Assembly: GCA_045654565.1 (NCBI GenBank)
Contig: JAZONP010000061.1
Location: forward strand, 1 to 6,949
Length of the DNA: 6,949 nucleotides
Direction of reading: 5' to 3'
From: UBA1189 sp045654565
GTDB lineage: Bacteria > Bacteroidota > Bacteroidia > Bacteroidales > Bacteroidaceae
Positions within the stretch are counted from its first letter, which is position 1. Each line of letters opens with the position of its first letter. Below, one piece after another: positions 1 to 6,511 of the stretch. Below the pieces are notes generated by a model. It was not told the DNA's origin and made no database searches. It saw only the letters and a list, made by a program, of their open reading frames with translations. A program made the position numbers and the translations under genes.

Positions 1-330
1 TACCCTTCTTCGTTTGATGAACCCATCGCACTCACACAGACGGTCACCGCCGAAGAGTTTCTCGACAACGAATGGGAATCCGTATATCAGCTTGTGAATG
101 CCGACCTCGCCACTGCCGTGGGCGACAATATCTACAAGTTCAAGTTCAGCTATCGTGGTGGCACCAACCTGAACGACGGCTATCTGATCAACACGCCTGG
201 CGGACTGTTCCTCTTTGCTGGCGAGAAGCAGGAGTTCGCATTCGTAACACTGGCCGACCAAACCATCATCGATGAAATGGACGAAGAGGAAAAAGAAGAG
301 ATTGATGACCTTGATTTCAGTATGTTCTAA
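1..330 (+). CDS. C-terminal fragment of an unrecognised protein with acidic tail (5' end outside window)
   Basis: The reading frame is open from the first base and ends with TAA at 328-330, so 109 residues of a longer protein are visible. An internal ATG at 94 is not a convincing start, because the frame continues upstream with ordinary protein-like sequence (a TAEEFLDNEWESVYQL stretch). The middle part looks like a small beta-rich fold (YKFKFSYRGG, then GGLFLFAG, then EFAFVTL). The last 20 or so residues are strongly acidic (MDEEEKEEIDDLDF), probably a flexible tail. No signal peptide or membrane segment is visible in this part. The next gene starts 15 bp downstream on the same strand, so it probably belongs to the same transcript as the 233-aa and ligase-like genes. 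I do not recognise the family; the missing N-terminal part would be needed to name it. Confidence 0.8.
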   Translation, partial: YPSSFDEPIALTQTVTAEEFLDNEWESVYQLVNADLATAVGDNIYKFKFSYRGGTNLNDGYLINTPGGLFLFAGEKQEFAFVTLADQTIIDEMDEEEKEEIDDLDFSMF

Positions 331-345
331 AAATAATATCACACT

Positions 346-1047
346 ATGAGAAAGATTAACATTGCCAACGATGCCAGACGTGATGCCGAAGTGGCATTCG
401 GTAATAAAGGGCATAAAGAGACGATTGTGTACAAAACAACAACGGGCAGCACAGGCAGAAACGAACGCCGACTAAAGGCTACCATGCCCACTACCGAAGC
501 CGCTTTGCTGGAGGCCTATGGCGATGCACTGGCAGAGGCACTGGTGACCGGTGATCCCGAAGTGGATATGGAGCGTATAGGACTCAAGCTCGAAGGACTG
601 AAGAAAGTATATATCACCCCGCAACAGAAGGTAGCCTACGGTGTATCGCTCAACGAGCATGTATACCTGCCCGATGGCACAGAGAAGGAGGTGCGCCCCG
701 ATAGCACCACAACAGCCAACATCGCTCTCGAAGGTGTGCCCCTGCGCTGGACAGGCAAACTCATACCCAAGGATAAGGCCATGCGCATGTTCATGTTCAA
801 AAGAAGCTATCAAGTGCAACATATCAATGGCCTCACCTTCGACTTCCTCTACGACATGGCCAAGAAGCTCGCCGAAGCTGACGCCTTGATGTTGGTGGGT
901 GGCGGTGCCAAAGGCAACGAACCCCTGGTGATGAGCAATGGAGGCACTCCCTACCGCGCCTTTCTCGAAGGGCGTGTCAATGGCGAAAGCTATGCACTCA
1001 TATTGAGACTTACCAACCTTGAACTTAAAGAAATCCCCACAAAATAA
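346..1047 (+). CDS. Unrecognised 233-aa soluble protein upstream of a ligase-like gene
   Basis: The ORF starts at ATG 346 in an A-rich context (cacactATG) and encodes 233 residues with no signal peptide or hydrophobic membrane segment. The N-terminus is basic. Residues 45-65 form a likely helix (ATMPTTEAALLEAYGD), 86-112 look like beta strands (VYIT, VAYGV, HVYLPDG), and the C-terminal half is the most distinctive part: WTGKLIPKDKAMR at 135-147, YQVQHINGLTFDFLYDMA at 155-172, a glycine-rich LMLVGGGAKGNEPLV at 181-195, GTPYRAFLEGR at 200-210 and LILRLTNLELK at 218-228. The glycine-rich stretch is not a P-loop, since no GK[ST] follows. The ligase-like gene begins 13 bp after the stop, which suggests co-transcription and perhaps a shared role; this is inferred from spacing only. 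I do not recognise a named family, and no catalytic motif is obvious. Confidence 0.88.
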   Translation: MRKINIANDARRDAEVAFGNKGHKETIVYKTTTGSTGRNERRLKATMPTTEAALLEAYGDALAEALVTGDPEVDMERIGLKLEGLKKVYITPQQKVAYGVSLNEHVYLPDGTEKEVRPDSTTTANIALEGVPLRWTGKLIPKDKAMRMFMFKRSYQVQHINGLTFDFLYDMAKKLAEADALMLVGGGAKGNEPLVMSNGGTPYRAFLEGRVNGESYALILRLTNLELKEIPTK

Positions 1048-1060
1048 AAACAACACAACT

Positions 1061-2479
1061 ATGGCAACAATGGAAATTACACAGGAAATGCGCCAAAAGG
1101 CAATAGATTACAAAGCAAACATAGCCGGCAAGTTTATGCTTGTCGAGGGTGCAAAAATGAAATCGCGCATCAGCGGTGAAGACTTCTGCGTAACACGCAA
1201 GATAGACGGTCACCTGCAATGTGTGTTCTATAGCAACGGTGCGGCCGTGATGCTCAACTCCAGAGGCAAGGAGCGCGCAGGAGACCTGAAGTGCCTCGAC
1301 GTCTTCGCTGACCTCATGACCAAGGCTGGTATCAAGAGTGCCGTCATAGCCGCTGAGTTGTATCTTCCACGTGAAGGTGCCCGTCCGCGTTGTGGCGATG
1401 TGCAAACCGCTCTCGCCGATAGTGCACGCCGCGATATGCTGGCACTGGCTCCCTTCGATGTCATCGAACTTGATGGCCAACCCTTTGTTACGGCCCACTA
1501 CAAGGAGGTATATGCCAAACTGAAAGAGCTGTTTGCCATGACGATGAACGATGGGGACAACTCGCTATGTCGTCCCGTAGAGATGCGCACCGCCACATCG
1601 ATAGACGAGCTGCAAGAGATATACCAAGAGTGGGTAGAGGACGAGGGGGCCGAGGGTCTCGTAGTACATAATGAGACCAATATCGTAAGCAAGGTGAAGC
1701 CTCGCCACAGTATAGATGCTGTGATTGTAGGCTACTCTACCACCGAGCGAGGCATACGCGATGTACTCATGGCTGTGCGTCACGAAGATGGTGCATACCA
1801 GATGTTTGCTCACGGATCCAACGGCATGAGCGATGAGCAGCGTGCCGACCTGGCTGAGCGCCTCTCGGCCAAGCATGTGGAGTCGCAATATATCCTCTCT
1901 GACTCGCGCGGCATAGCCTACCAGATGGTAGTACCCGAGGTGGTGTATGAGATATCGGTGCTCGAACTTGTAGCACGCGGTAATGACGACAAGGTAAAGA
2001 CCAATCCCCTGCTTGTTTACGATCAAGAGAAGGGGTGGCTGATGCAGGGCATCACCTCAGGTGTATCGGCAATGGGCATCACCTTTGACCGCGAGCGCAC
2101 CGACAAGCTGCCTACTCCCACTGGGGTGCGTCTGTCACAGCTTACCGACATCTGTCCTTTCGAGGAGCAGGAGGGAAAAAGCAACAACTTGCAACCCAGC
2201 AGCCTGCTTGATCGCCGTGTGTTCAGAAAAGTATCGGGCGGTAAGGTGATGCTACACAAATTTCTCATATGGAAGACCAACAAGGAAGCATCGGGCCGAT
2301 ATCCTGCATACATATTCTACCATACCGACTATAGCAGTGGACGCAAGGAGATAATTAAGCGTGACATGGCATTCAGTAGCGATGAAGAGCAGATACGCGA
2401 AATCCTCGCCACCGAGATTGCCGATAACATCAAGAAGGGATGGGAAGAGGTGCTTTCTGAAAATAACAATGACAATTAA
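1061..2479 (+). CDS. ATP-dependent DNA ligase-like nucleotidyltransferase with C-terminal extension
   Basis: This 472-aa protein carries the covalent nucleotidyltransferase motifs of ATP-dependent DNA ligases in the right order. Motif I is RKIDGHLQ with the predicted adenylated lysine K47 (K47-x-D49-G50). AAELYL near 97-102 provides the motif III acidic residue, and LAPFDVIELDG at 129-139 matches motif IIIa. EGLVV at 198-202 is motif IV, and SKVKPRHSIDAVIVGYS at 210-226 matches motif V leading into an OB fold. Residues 218-345 look like that OB domain, including a PEVVYEISV strand and an R-T-D-K segment resembling motif VI. In known family members the enzyme forms enzyme-AMP and seals nicks with ATP. 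Residues about 385-465 form an extra domain (LHKFLIWKTNK, then YIFYHTDYSSGR, a helix, and IKKGWEEV) that faintly resembles WGR domains but lacks the W-G-R triplet. The start at 1061 was chosen over ATG 1019 because the latter overlaps the upstream gene and adds only a low-complexity leader. Activity on DNA rather than RNA is not provable here. Confidence 0.85.
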   Translation: MATMEITQEMRQKAIDYKANIAGKFMLVEGAKMKSRISGEDFCVTRKIDGHLQCVFYSNGAAVMLNSRGKERAGDLKCLDVFADLMTKAGIKSAVIAAELYLPREGARPRCGDVQTALADSARRDMLALAPFDVIELDGQPFVTAHYKEVYAKLKELFAMTMNDGDNSLCRPVEMRTATSIDELQEIYQEWVEDEGAEGLVVHNETNIVSKVKPRHSIDAVIVGYSTTERGIRDVLMAVRHEDGAYQMFAHGSNGMSDEQRADLAERLSAKHVESQYILSDSRGIAYQMVVPEVVYEISVLELVARGNDDKVKTNPLLVYDQEKGWLMQGITSGVSAMGITFDRERTDKLPTPTGVRLSQLTDICPFEEQEGKSNNLQPSSLLDRRVFRKVSGGKVMLHKFLIWKTNKEASGRYPAYIFYHTDYSSGRKEIIKRDMAFSSDEEQIREILATEIADNIKKGWEEVLSENNNDN

Positions 2480-2491
2480 TATTATCCTACT

Positions 2492-3679
2492 ATGAATATC
2501 ATCGAATATTGTAAACAGAAAAGGAACAAGCAGCGTACGAAATGGGACACAAGAACCAAACGGTATGCCAAAGATCGGACACCGCTGGATGAGATACGCA
2601 ATGAAGTATACCAAAAAATCCAATATAATCACCGAGATTGCCTGATGCATCTCGTGAAGCATAACCCTATAGTGCAGTGGAGAGAGAGGGAGTTTTCCTT
2701 CTCGGAGAATGCCCTACGCGATGCTATGGCTGCCGAAGGGGCCGATCTCACCCTCTTCGAGATGAAAGTGAAGCGCCAACGTCTCAAAGAGGGAGAAAAG
2801 ATAGATCTCAATCTCAGTAAGCGTTGTATTTACTGTTATTCTAATTGTCCGAATAGTTGGACAGATGAATTCGCCAAACAATGTACCGATGTGGAAACCG
2901 TAAAGCTTACCTATGGGCAGGCTACCATGGTTATCAAGCGATACAGTATCCAAGGAGTTCCTTTCGGTTACTATACACTGAATCCTTGCGAGCAGTTGGT
3001 CGGGAAATCAATGATTCTGAATGAAACCGATTTTAGTATGCTTAATATAGGAACGTTATTGATGGAAATGGCTGCCGAAATGGAGATGCGCCAGGAGGAG
3101 CTTGCCTACTATAGCAAAAAGCTGAGACTACGCTTAATGGCATCAACAGTAATGGATGATGTCATCAATTTTACGCTTTGGGACAATACGACGTTGTCGC
3201 AGAAGATAGATGAATACATCAGCAATGGCTATAACACTGAAAAAATCATAAACCTTGCTTTGCGACCTTGGAAATCGGCCATCAATAAATATTTCGACCT
3301 TGCTTTGCTCCGTATGGCAAATGAGAGTTGTCTTAGATTTCAGAAACTTAGCCAAGACAATCCAGCAAAGGAGATTGAGAAATATTTGAAGGAAGCGAAC
3401 CTGGAGCTATGCGATGTAAATCTAACGGGTGACACTCATTCTATAATAATATCCTATCAAAACTACCAATGCTTTGCACAAATAAGCTCTACCAACAGTA
3501 TATGCCTGATACCTACAACGTGTTGCTGCTCTGAAACAATCAAGCTCCCCTCAACTACGCCGTTGGAAATCTTTGCTTTGTTCATAAAACAGATGCCAAC
3601 CATCAACAAACCGGCAAATGACTATGTCGACAAAGTAAGACAACTGTATACCCAAAAACTGAGAGAACGTGCGAAGTAA
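2492..3679 (+). CDS. Unrecognised ~400-aa family protein, paralogue A
   Basis: This 395-aa protein starts 12 bp after the ligase-like gene. It is the first of three related proteins in the window. Shared family motifs, in order: a basic N-terminal helix (CKQKRNKQRTKW, 7-18), NPIVQW at 58-63, SENALRDAM at 71-79, ETVKLTYGQATMVIKR at 135-150, GVPFGYYTLNPC at 155-166, TLLMEMAAE at 188-196, YYSKKLRL at 206-213 and LWDNT at 229-233. Between the second and third of these sits a variable insert with cysteines C112, C115, C119 and C131, a possible metal site seen only in A. The C-terminal third (from about 260) is less conserved, with a CCC cluster at 344-346 and an FIKQMP segment at 364-369 that matches YVKLMP of paralogue B. 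No signal peptide or membrane helix. Base composition drops in the second half (about 35% GC at 3421-3480). The function is unknown; it is not a family I can name. Confidence 0.88.
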   Translation: MNIIEYCKQKRNKQRTKWDTRTKRYAKDRTPLDEIRNEVYQKIQYNHRDCLMHLVKHNPIVQWREREFSFSENALRDAMAAEGADLTLFEMKVKRQRLKEGEKIDLNLSKRCIYCYSNCPNSWTDEFAKQCTDVETVKLTYGQATMVIKRYSIQGVPFGYYTLNPCEQLVGKSMILNETDFSMLNIGTLLMEMAAEMEMRQEELAYYSKKLRLRLMASTVMDDVINFTLWDNTTLSQKIDEYISNGYNTEKIINLALRPWKSAINKYFDLALLRMANESCLRFQKLSQDNPAKEIEKYLKEANLELCDVNLTGDTHSIIISYQNYQCFAQISSTNSICLIPTTCCCSETIKLPSTTPLEIFALFIKQMPTINKPANDYVDKVRQLYTQKLRERAK

Positions 3680-3719
3680 GAAGCAATATACTATTATTAC
3701 CAACCTATAACAATACATG

Positions 3720-4574
3720 ATGAGACAACTAAAGATTTCGAAGAGTATCACCAAGCGTGACGCATCATTGGACAAGTATCTGCAAGAGATTAGTCGCGAA
3801 CAGCAGATAACTGTCGATGAGGAGGTGGAGCTGGCTCAGCGAATCCGCCAGGGCGACAATGTGGCACTGGACAAGCTCGTGCGTGCTAACCTGCGCTTCG
3901 TGGTGTCGGTGGCCAAGCAGTACCAGAACCAGGGGATGAGCCTGCCCGACCTCATCAACGAGGGCAACCTGGGACTCATCAAGGCTGCCATGCGATTCGA
4001 CGAGACACGCGGCTTCAAGTTTATCAGCTATGCCGTGTGGTGGATACGCCAGTCTATCCTGCAAGCTTTGGCCGAGCAGTCGCGCATGGTGCACCTGCCC
4101 CTCAACCAGGTGGGCATGCTCAACCGCGTGAACAAGGCGAGCTTGAAGTTTGAGCAGGAGCACGAGCGCAAGCCCTCACCCGAGGAGCTGGCCGAGATGC
4201 TCGACCTCCCCGTGGAGAAGATTGCCGAGTCGCTGAAGCAGACGGGCCGCCACCTCTCGATGGATGCTCCCTTTGCCGAGGGCGAGGACAATAGCCTCGT
4301 GGATGTGCTGTCCAATGACGATGCTCCCCGTGCCGATCAAGGGCTGGCCAGCGAGTCGCTCACGCACGACATTGACCGCGTGCTCTCTACGCTTGCCGGC
4401 CGCGAGCGCGACATCGTGAAGTCGTTCTTCGGCATCGGCACCCGCGAGATGACGCTCGACGAGATAGCCTGCGAGTTTGGCCTCACCCGAGAGCGTGTGC
4501 GCCAGATCAAGGAAAAGGCCCTGCGCGGCCTGCGCAAACCCTCGCGTAGCGCGGTGCTGAAGGGGTATCTGTGA
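3720..4574 (+). CDS. rpoD: RpoD-type (group 1/2) sigma-70 RNA polymerase sigma factor, short Bacteroidetes form
   Basis: The 284-aa product has the full short Bacteroidetes RpoD layout: region 1.2 (SLDKYLQEISREQQITVDEE, 16-35), region 2 with RANLRFVVSVAKQYQNQG (55-72) and LPDLINEGNLGLIKAA (75-90), the -10 recognition and melting segment DETRGFKFISYAVWWIRQSI (94-113), region 3 (about 122-205), and region 4 with the helix-turn-helix LDEIACEFGLTRERVRQIKEK (246-266). It directs RNA polymerase to promoters. Two adjacent ATGs exist; 3720 gives the MRQLK N-terminus usual in this group, so it was preferred over 3717. From memory of the family, several normally constant positions differ: SRMVHLPLN at 121-129 where R is usual at H125, ALRGLRK where IRRLR is usual, and no terminal glycine. 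These differences, and the position among unknown genes, raise the possibility of a secondary paralogue rather than the housekeeping copy. The gene is more GC-rich than its left neighbour. Confidence 0.93.
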   Translation: MRQLKISKSITKRDASLDKYLQEISREQQITVDEEVELAQRIRQGDNVALDKLVRANLRFVVSVAKQYQNQGMSLPDLINEGNLGLIKAAMRFDETRGFKFISYAVWWIRQSILQALAEQSRMVHLPLNQVGMLNRVNKASLKFEQEHERKPSPEELAEMLDLPVEKIAESLKQTGRHLSMDAPFAEGEDNSLVDVLSNDDAPRADQGLASESLTHDIDRVLSTLAGRERDIVKSFFGIGTREMTLDEIACEFGLTRERVRQIKEKALRGLRKPSRSAVLKGYL

Positions 4575-4590
4575 TTTTCTTGCCTCGATT

Positions 4591-4622
4591 TTTGAATTTT
4601 TTCCTTTTTGTTACTATATTAT
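4591..4622 (+). promoter_or_regulatory. Candidate Bacteroidetes-type promoter for the 168-aa gene and downstream genes
   Basis: The 100-bp gap after the sigma gene is the largest in the window and is A/T-rich. A TTTG at 4591-4594 is followed after 20 bp by TATATTAT at 4615-4622, which matches four of the six fixed bases of the Bacteroidetes -7 element TAnnTTTG; the spacing fits. Transcription would start near 4627-4630, leaving a leader of about 45 nt without a Shine-Dalgarno sequence. The match is imperfect, and the T-rich surroundings make chance occurrence plausible. Confidence 0.3.
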
Positions 4623-4654
4623 CCGTGTGAAATGAAAAACTCATAAACATACAA

Positions 4655-4670
4655 ACTCAAAAACTCAAAA
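4655..4670 (+). repeat. Two tandem copies of ACTCAAAA in the leader before the 168-aa gene
   Basis: ACTCAAAA occurs at 4655-4662 and again at 4663-4670, ending 4 bp before the start codon. A related AAAACTCATAA lies just upstream. It could be a leader element affecting translation in an organism that does not rely on Shine-Dalgarno pairing, or simple low-complexity sequence. No function can be assigned. Confidence 0.4.
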
Positions 4671-4674
4671 TACT

Positions 4675-5181
4675 ATGCCAAACATCTGTACTGCCCATTA
4701 TGTCATCGAGGGTGAAAAGAAGGAACTCGATGCCCTGTATGAAACCATGACATCGCTTCAGGCAATGGAGCAGCCTTTGGTAGAGAACAGCTTTGGCCCG
4801 ACATGGCTGGGCTGCTTGGTCAAGGCCTTGGGCGGGAACCCCAAAGAGGTGCTGTGCCGTGGCGAGTGGATGGACCTCGAGCGTGCCGATGATACGCTGC
4901 GCGTGACCTTCGAGACGGCCTGGACACCCTGCTACGAGGTGACAGCGCTGATGAAGAGCACATACCCCTCACTGCGCATCTACTACAAGGCCGAGGAACC
5001 CAATTGCGAAATCTATGTGAAGAACGATGCCGAGGGTAAGTACTTCCCCGAAACCGAATCCGACGGCCAACCCTTTGAACTTATGACAGAAGAGCGTGAG
5101 CAATTGCAAACCCGCCTCATTCGCGGCATCAAGGATGGCAGCATCAAGGTGAATGTTACAAAAGAAAGACAAATACAGTAA
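4675..5181 (+). CDS. DUF1281/YubB/Api92-like ferredoxin-fold protein with extra C-terminal tail module
   Basis: This 168-aa protein begins MPNICTAHYVIEG, a start resembling that of the DUF1281/YubB group (ferredoxin-like domain of Api92-like proteins), which is common on plasmids, phages and integrative elements. Supporting features are GPTWLGCLVKALG at 41-53, CRGEW at 61-65, the FETAWTPCYEV strand and turn at 79-89, PSLRIYYKAEEP at 98-109 and YVKNDAEGKYFP at 114-125, giving the beta-alpha-beta pattern expected of that fold. The family's molecular role is unknown. Residues 136-168 form a separate module: a charged helix LMTEEREQLQ and then a G-x-x-x-G region with a strand. The same module recurs as the 35-aa ORF at 6394-6501. 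The start codon follows an A-rich leader, and the next gene, paralogue B, begins one base after the stop, so the two are almost certainly co-transcribed. The family assignment is from remembered sequence patterns and is moderate in confidence. Confidence 0.82.
   Translation: MPNICTAHYVIEGEKKELDALYETMTSLQAMEQPLVENSFGPTWLGCLVKALGGNPKEVLCRGEWMDLERADDTLRVTFETAWTPCYEVTALMKSTYPSLRIYYKAEEPNCEIYVKNDAEGKYFPETESDGQPFELMTEEREQLQTRLIRGIKDGSIKVNVTKERQIQ
5080..5178 (+). repeat. C-terminal tail module repeated as the 35-aa ORF further downstream
   Basis: Codons 136-168 of the 168-aa protein and codons 6-35 of the small ORF (6409-6498) encode the same module: LMTEEREQLQ is identical in both, and 16 of 30 aligned residues are identical overall, with most others conservative (R/K, L/I). 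At the DNA level the copies have diverged considerably, so the resemblance is kept at the protein level. Each copy ends immediately before a member of the ~400-aa family (B at 5183, C at 6512). Confidence 0.75.
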
Positions 5182-5182
5182 T

Positions 5183-6391
5183 ATGAAAGATTTTAAAAAG
5201 TATTGGGACAAGAAAGCGCAGAAGCGCCGCAAGTCATGGGAGGGCAAACTCGCCCGCAAACTTGGAAGTCACTCTGAAATCGAAGAGATTCGGGAAGACG
5301 TGTTCAAGCCCTTTAATCGCATTCCGAATTTTGATGATTTCTGGGAATTAGCAGAGTCTCACTATACCACGAAGAACCCTCTGGCAGAGTGGAGGGGTGG
5401 CAAATTCTGTTTTTCGGAGGTCGGGCTTCGTGATGCCTTGCTGCAGTACGGAGGCAATCTCAACGAATTCACTGCAACGAGAGAGCATTCAGTTTGTGAA
5501 CGCAGGCATTTCACCGACCTCGACACCTTCACATTTACCTATGGCGCTGCCACTATGATTATCAAGCGCTTTTCCACCAAGGGCGTACCTTTTAGCTACT
5601 ATGAGATCACTCCCTGCACACGTTTCGACGACAACTGTCCGATGCGAATGGAGGAAACGGGCTTTTATACGCTAGACATCGCAACCCTACTGATGGAAAT
5701 GGATGCCGAATGCAATCTGCGTGAGGAGGAATTTCTATACTATACCAAAGGACTTCGACTCGCCAGAATCGAGGGTTCCGTGGCAAAGGATATTGAGTTC
5801 AAGCTGTGGGACGATACGATTATCTTTGAGAAGGTGAAATCACTTGTTAATAGATACAATTATCGTTACGATGTTGACCCCGTCCTTACATCTGCTATGA
5901 AACCATGTATGAAGGCTGTCCAGGAGTTTATGGAGAAAATCACGGCGGCTGACAAGGATCAGGAAAAATTGGTTTTCAGTGCATTCGTAAGAGACAATTG
6001 GGGCAGTTTCGTTACGTCTCCAGAGGACTATGTAAAGACCGTCTTCCGTCCTTATCTTGATACACAAGGTCTACAGGAGGCAAAGGTTTATGTGCATGAA
6101 CTAGGAAAAGTGCTCATTGTCATCGAATTTCAGGGATGCAAATTGCTGCTTAAAGCATCCAGTCCGTATGCCCAGTCGAAGTATCAATGTTATTTCTACC
6201 CATACGCTGAAGAGACAGATTCATTTTTCAATGACCGTTATGGAGTACAAGACATCTACCACATCAATTTCAAAATGCTCACTTTGAGTGCTATTGCCAA
6301 ATATGTGAAACTGATGCCTAAATACAAGGATACCATTGACAGCCTGAAAGCTAAAGTAACAGAGGCTTTCCAAACGATTACAGGAAAATAA
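5183..6391 (+). CDS. Unrecognised ~400-aa family protein, paralogue B
   Basis: The start at ATG 5183 gives a 402-aa protein. The earlier in-frame ATG at 5153 was rejected because it overlaps the upstream gene and because the N-terminus from 5183 (MKDFKKYWDKKAQKRRKSW) aligns with that of paralogue C (MSFNDYWKAKAAKRRKAW). Family motifs are NPLAEW at 65-70, SEVGLRDAL at 78-86, DTFTFTYGAATMIIKR at 114-129, GVPFSYYEITPC at 134-145, TLLMEMDAE at 168-176, YYTKGLRL at 186-193 and LWDDT at 208-212. The insert between the second and third of these is about 20 residues shorter than in A or C and lacks A's cysteine cluster. The C-terminal half, about 235-402, is only weakly like A; it ends with a predicted strand-rich part (KVLIVIEFQGCKLLLKAS) and a helix containing YVKLMP at 374-379. 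No signal peptide or membrane segment. Function unknown. It lies one base after the DUF1281-like gene and two bases before the 35-aa ORF. Confidence 0.88.
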   Translation: MKDFKKYWDKKAQKRRKSWEGKLARKLGSHSEIEEIREDVFKPFNRIPNFDDFWELAESHYTTKNPLAEWRGGKFCFSEVGLRDALLQYGGNLNEFTATREHSVCERRHFTDLDTFTFTYGAATMIIKRFSTKGVPFSYYEITPCTRFDDNCPMRMEETGFYTLDIATLLMEMDAECNLREEEFLYYTKGLRLARIEGSVAKDIEFKLWDDTIIFEKVKSLVNRYNYRYDVDPVLTSAMKPCMKAVQEFMEKITAADKDQEKLVFSAFVRDNWGSFVTSPEDYVKTVFRPYLDTQGLQEAKVYVHELGKVLIVIEFQGCKLLLKASSPYAQSKYQCYFYPYAEETDSFFNDRYGVQDIYHINFKMLTLSAIAKYVKLMPKYKDTIDSLKAKVTEAFQTITGK

Positions 6392-6393
6392 TT

Positions 6394-6501
6394 ATGCCTC
6401 ATTACGACTTGATGACCGAAGAGAGGGAGCAGCTGCAGGTGAAAATCATAAAGGGCCTGCAGACAGGCGAGACGGTGGTAACGGTAACGAGAGGGGAATA
6501 A
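6394..6501 (+). CDS. Small 35-aa ORF homologous to the tail of the DUF1281-like protein
   Basis: ATG 6394 to TAA 6501 encodes 35 residues beginning MPHYDLMTEEREQLQ and ending in VTVTRGE. Residues 6-35 match residues 136-165 of the 168-aa protein (16 of 30 identical), and the start MP-x echoes that protein's MPN. It begins two bases after paralogue B and ends 10 bp before paralogue C, so its spacing is that of a translated operon gene. It is predicted to be one charged amphipathic helix followed by a short strand. It may be a real stand-alone small protein, for example an adaptor or partner of the adjacent family member. Alternatively it may be what remains of a second DUF1281-like gene after internal deletion, with start and tail retained. 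Conservation of the protein despite DNA divergence favours some function. Confidence 0.6.
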   Translation: MPHYDLMTEEREQLQVKIIKGLQTGETVVTVTRGE

Positions 6502-6511
6502 AAAACAAACA

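Noticed and set aside
895..930. Glycine-rich GGGAKG in the 233-aa protein as a possible P-loop
   Set aside because: The Walker A pattern GxxxxGK[ST] is not met and no Walker B partner is visible.
472..1056. Long minus-strand ORF of 194 aa opposite the 233-aa gene
   Set aside because: It lies wholly antisense to a better-supported gene, and its product is rich in H, C and G with no domain pattern; it is a codon-bias shadow.
1019..1060. Upstream ATG extending the ligase-like protein by 14 residues
   Set aside because: It overlaps the preceding gene and adds a lysine/asparagine-rich leader translated from the A-rich intergenic sequence; ATG 1061 has the same start context as neighbouring genes.
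2379..2476. C-terminus of the ligase-like protein as a third copy of the tail module, since it also precedes a ~400-aa family gene
   Set aside because: Only a generic charged helix and a K-G are shared (DEEQIREILATEIADNIKKG); the diagnostic MTEEREQLQ is absent and the segment fits better as the end of the extra ligase domain.
4575..4610. T-rich run after the sigma gene as an intrinsic terminator
   Set aside because: No stable GC-rich inverted repeat precedes the T-tracts, so a hairpin terminator cannot be supported.
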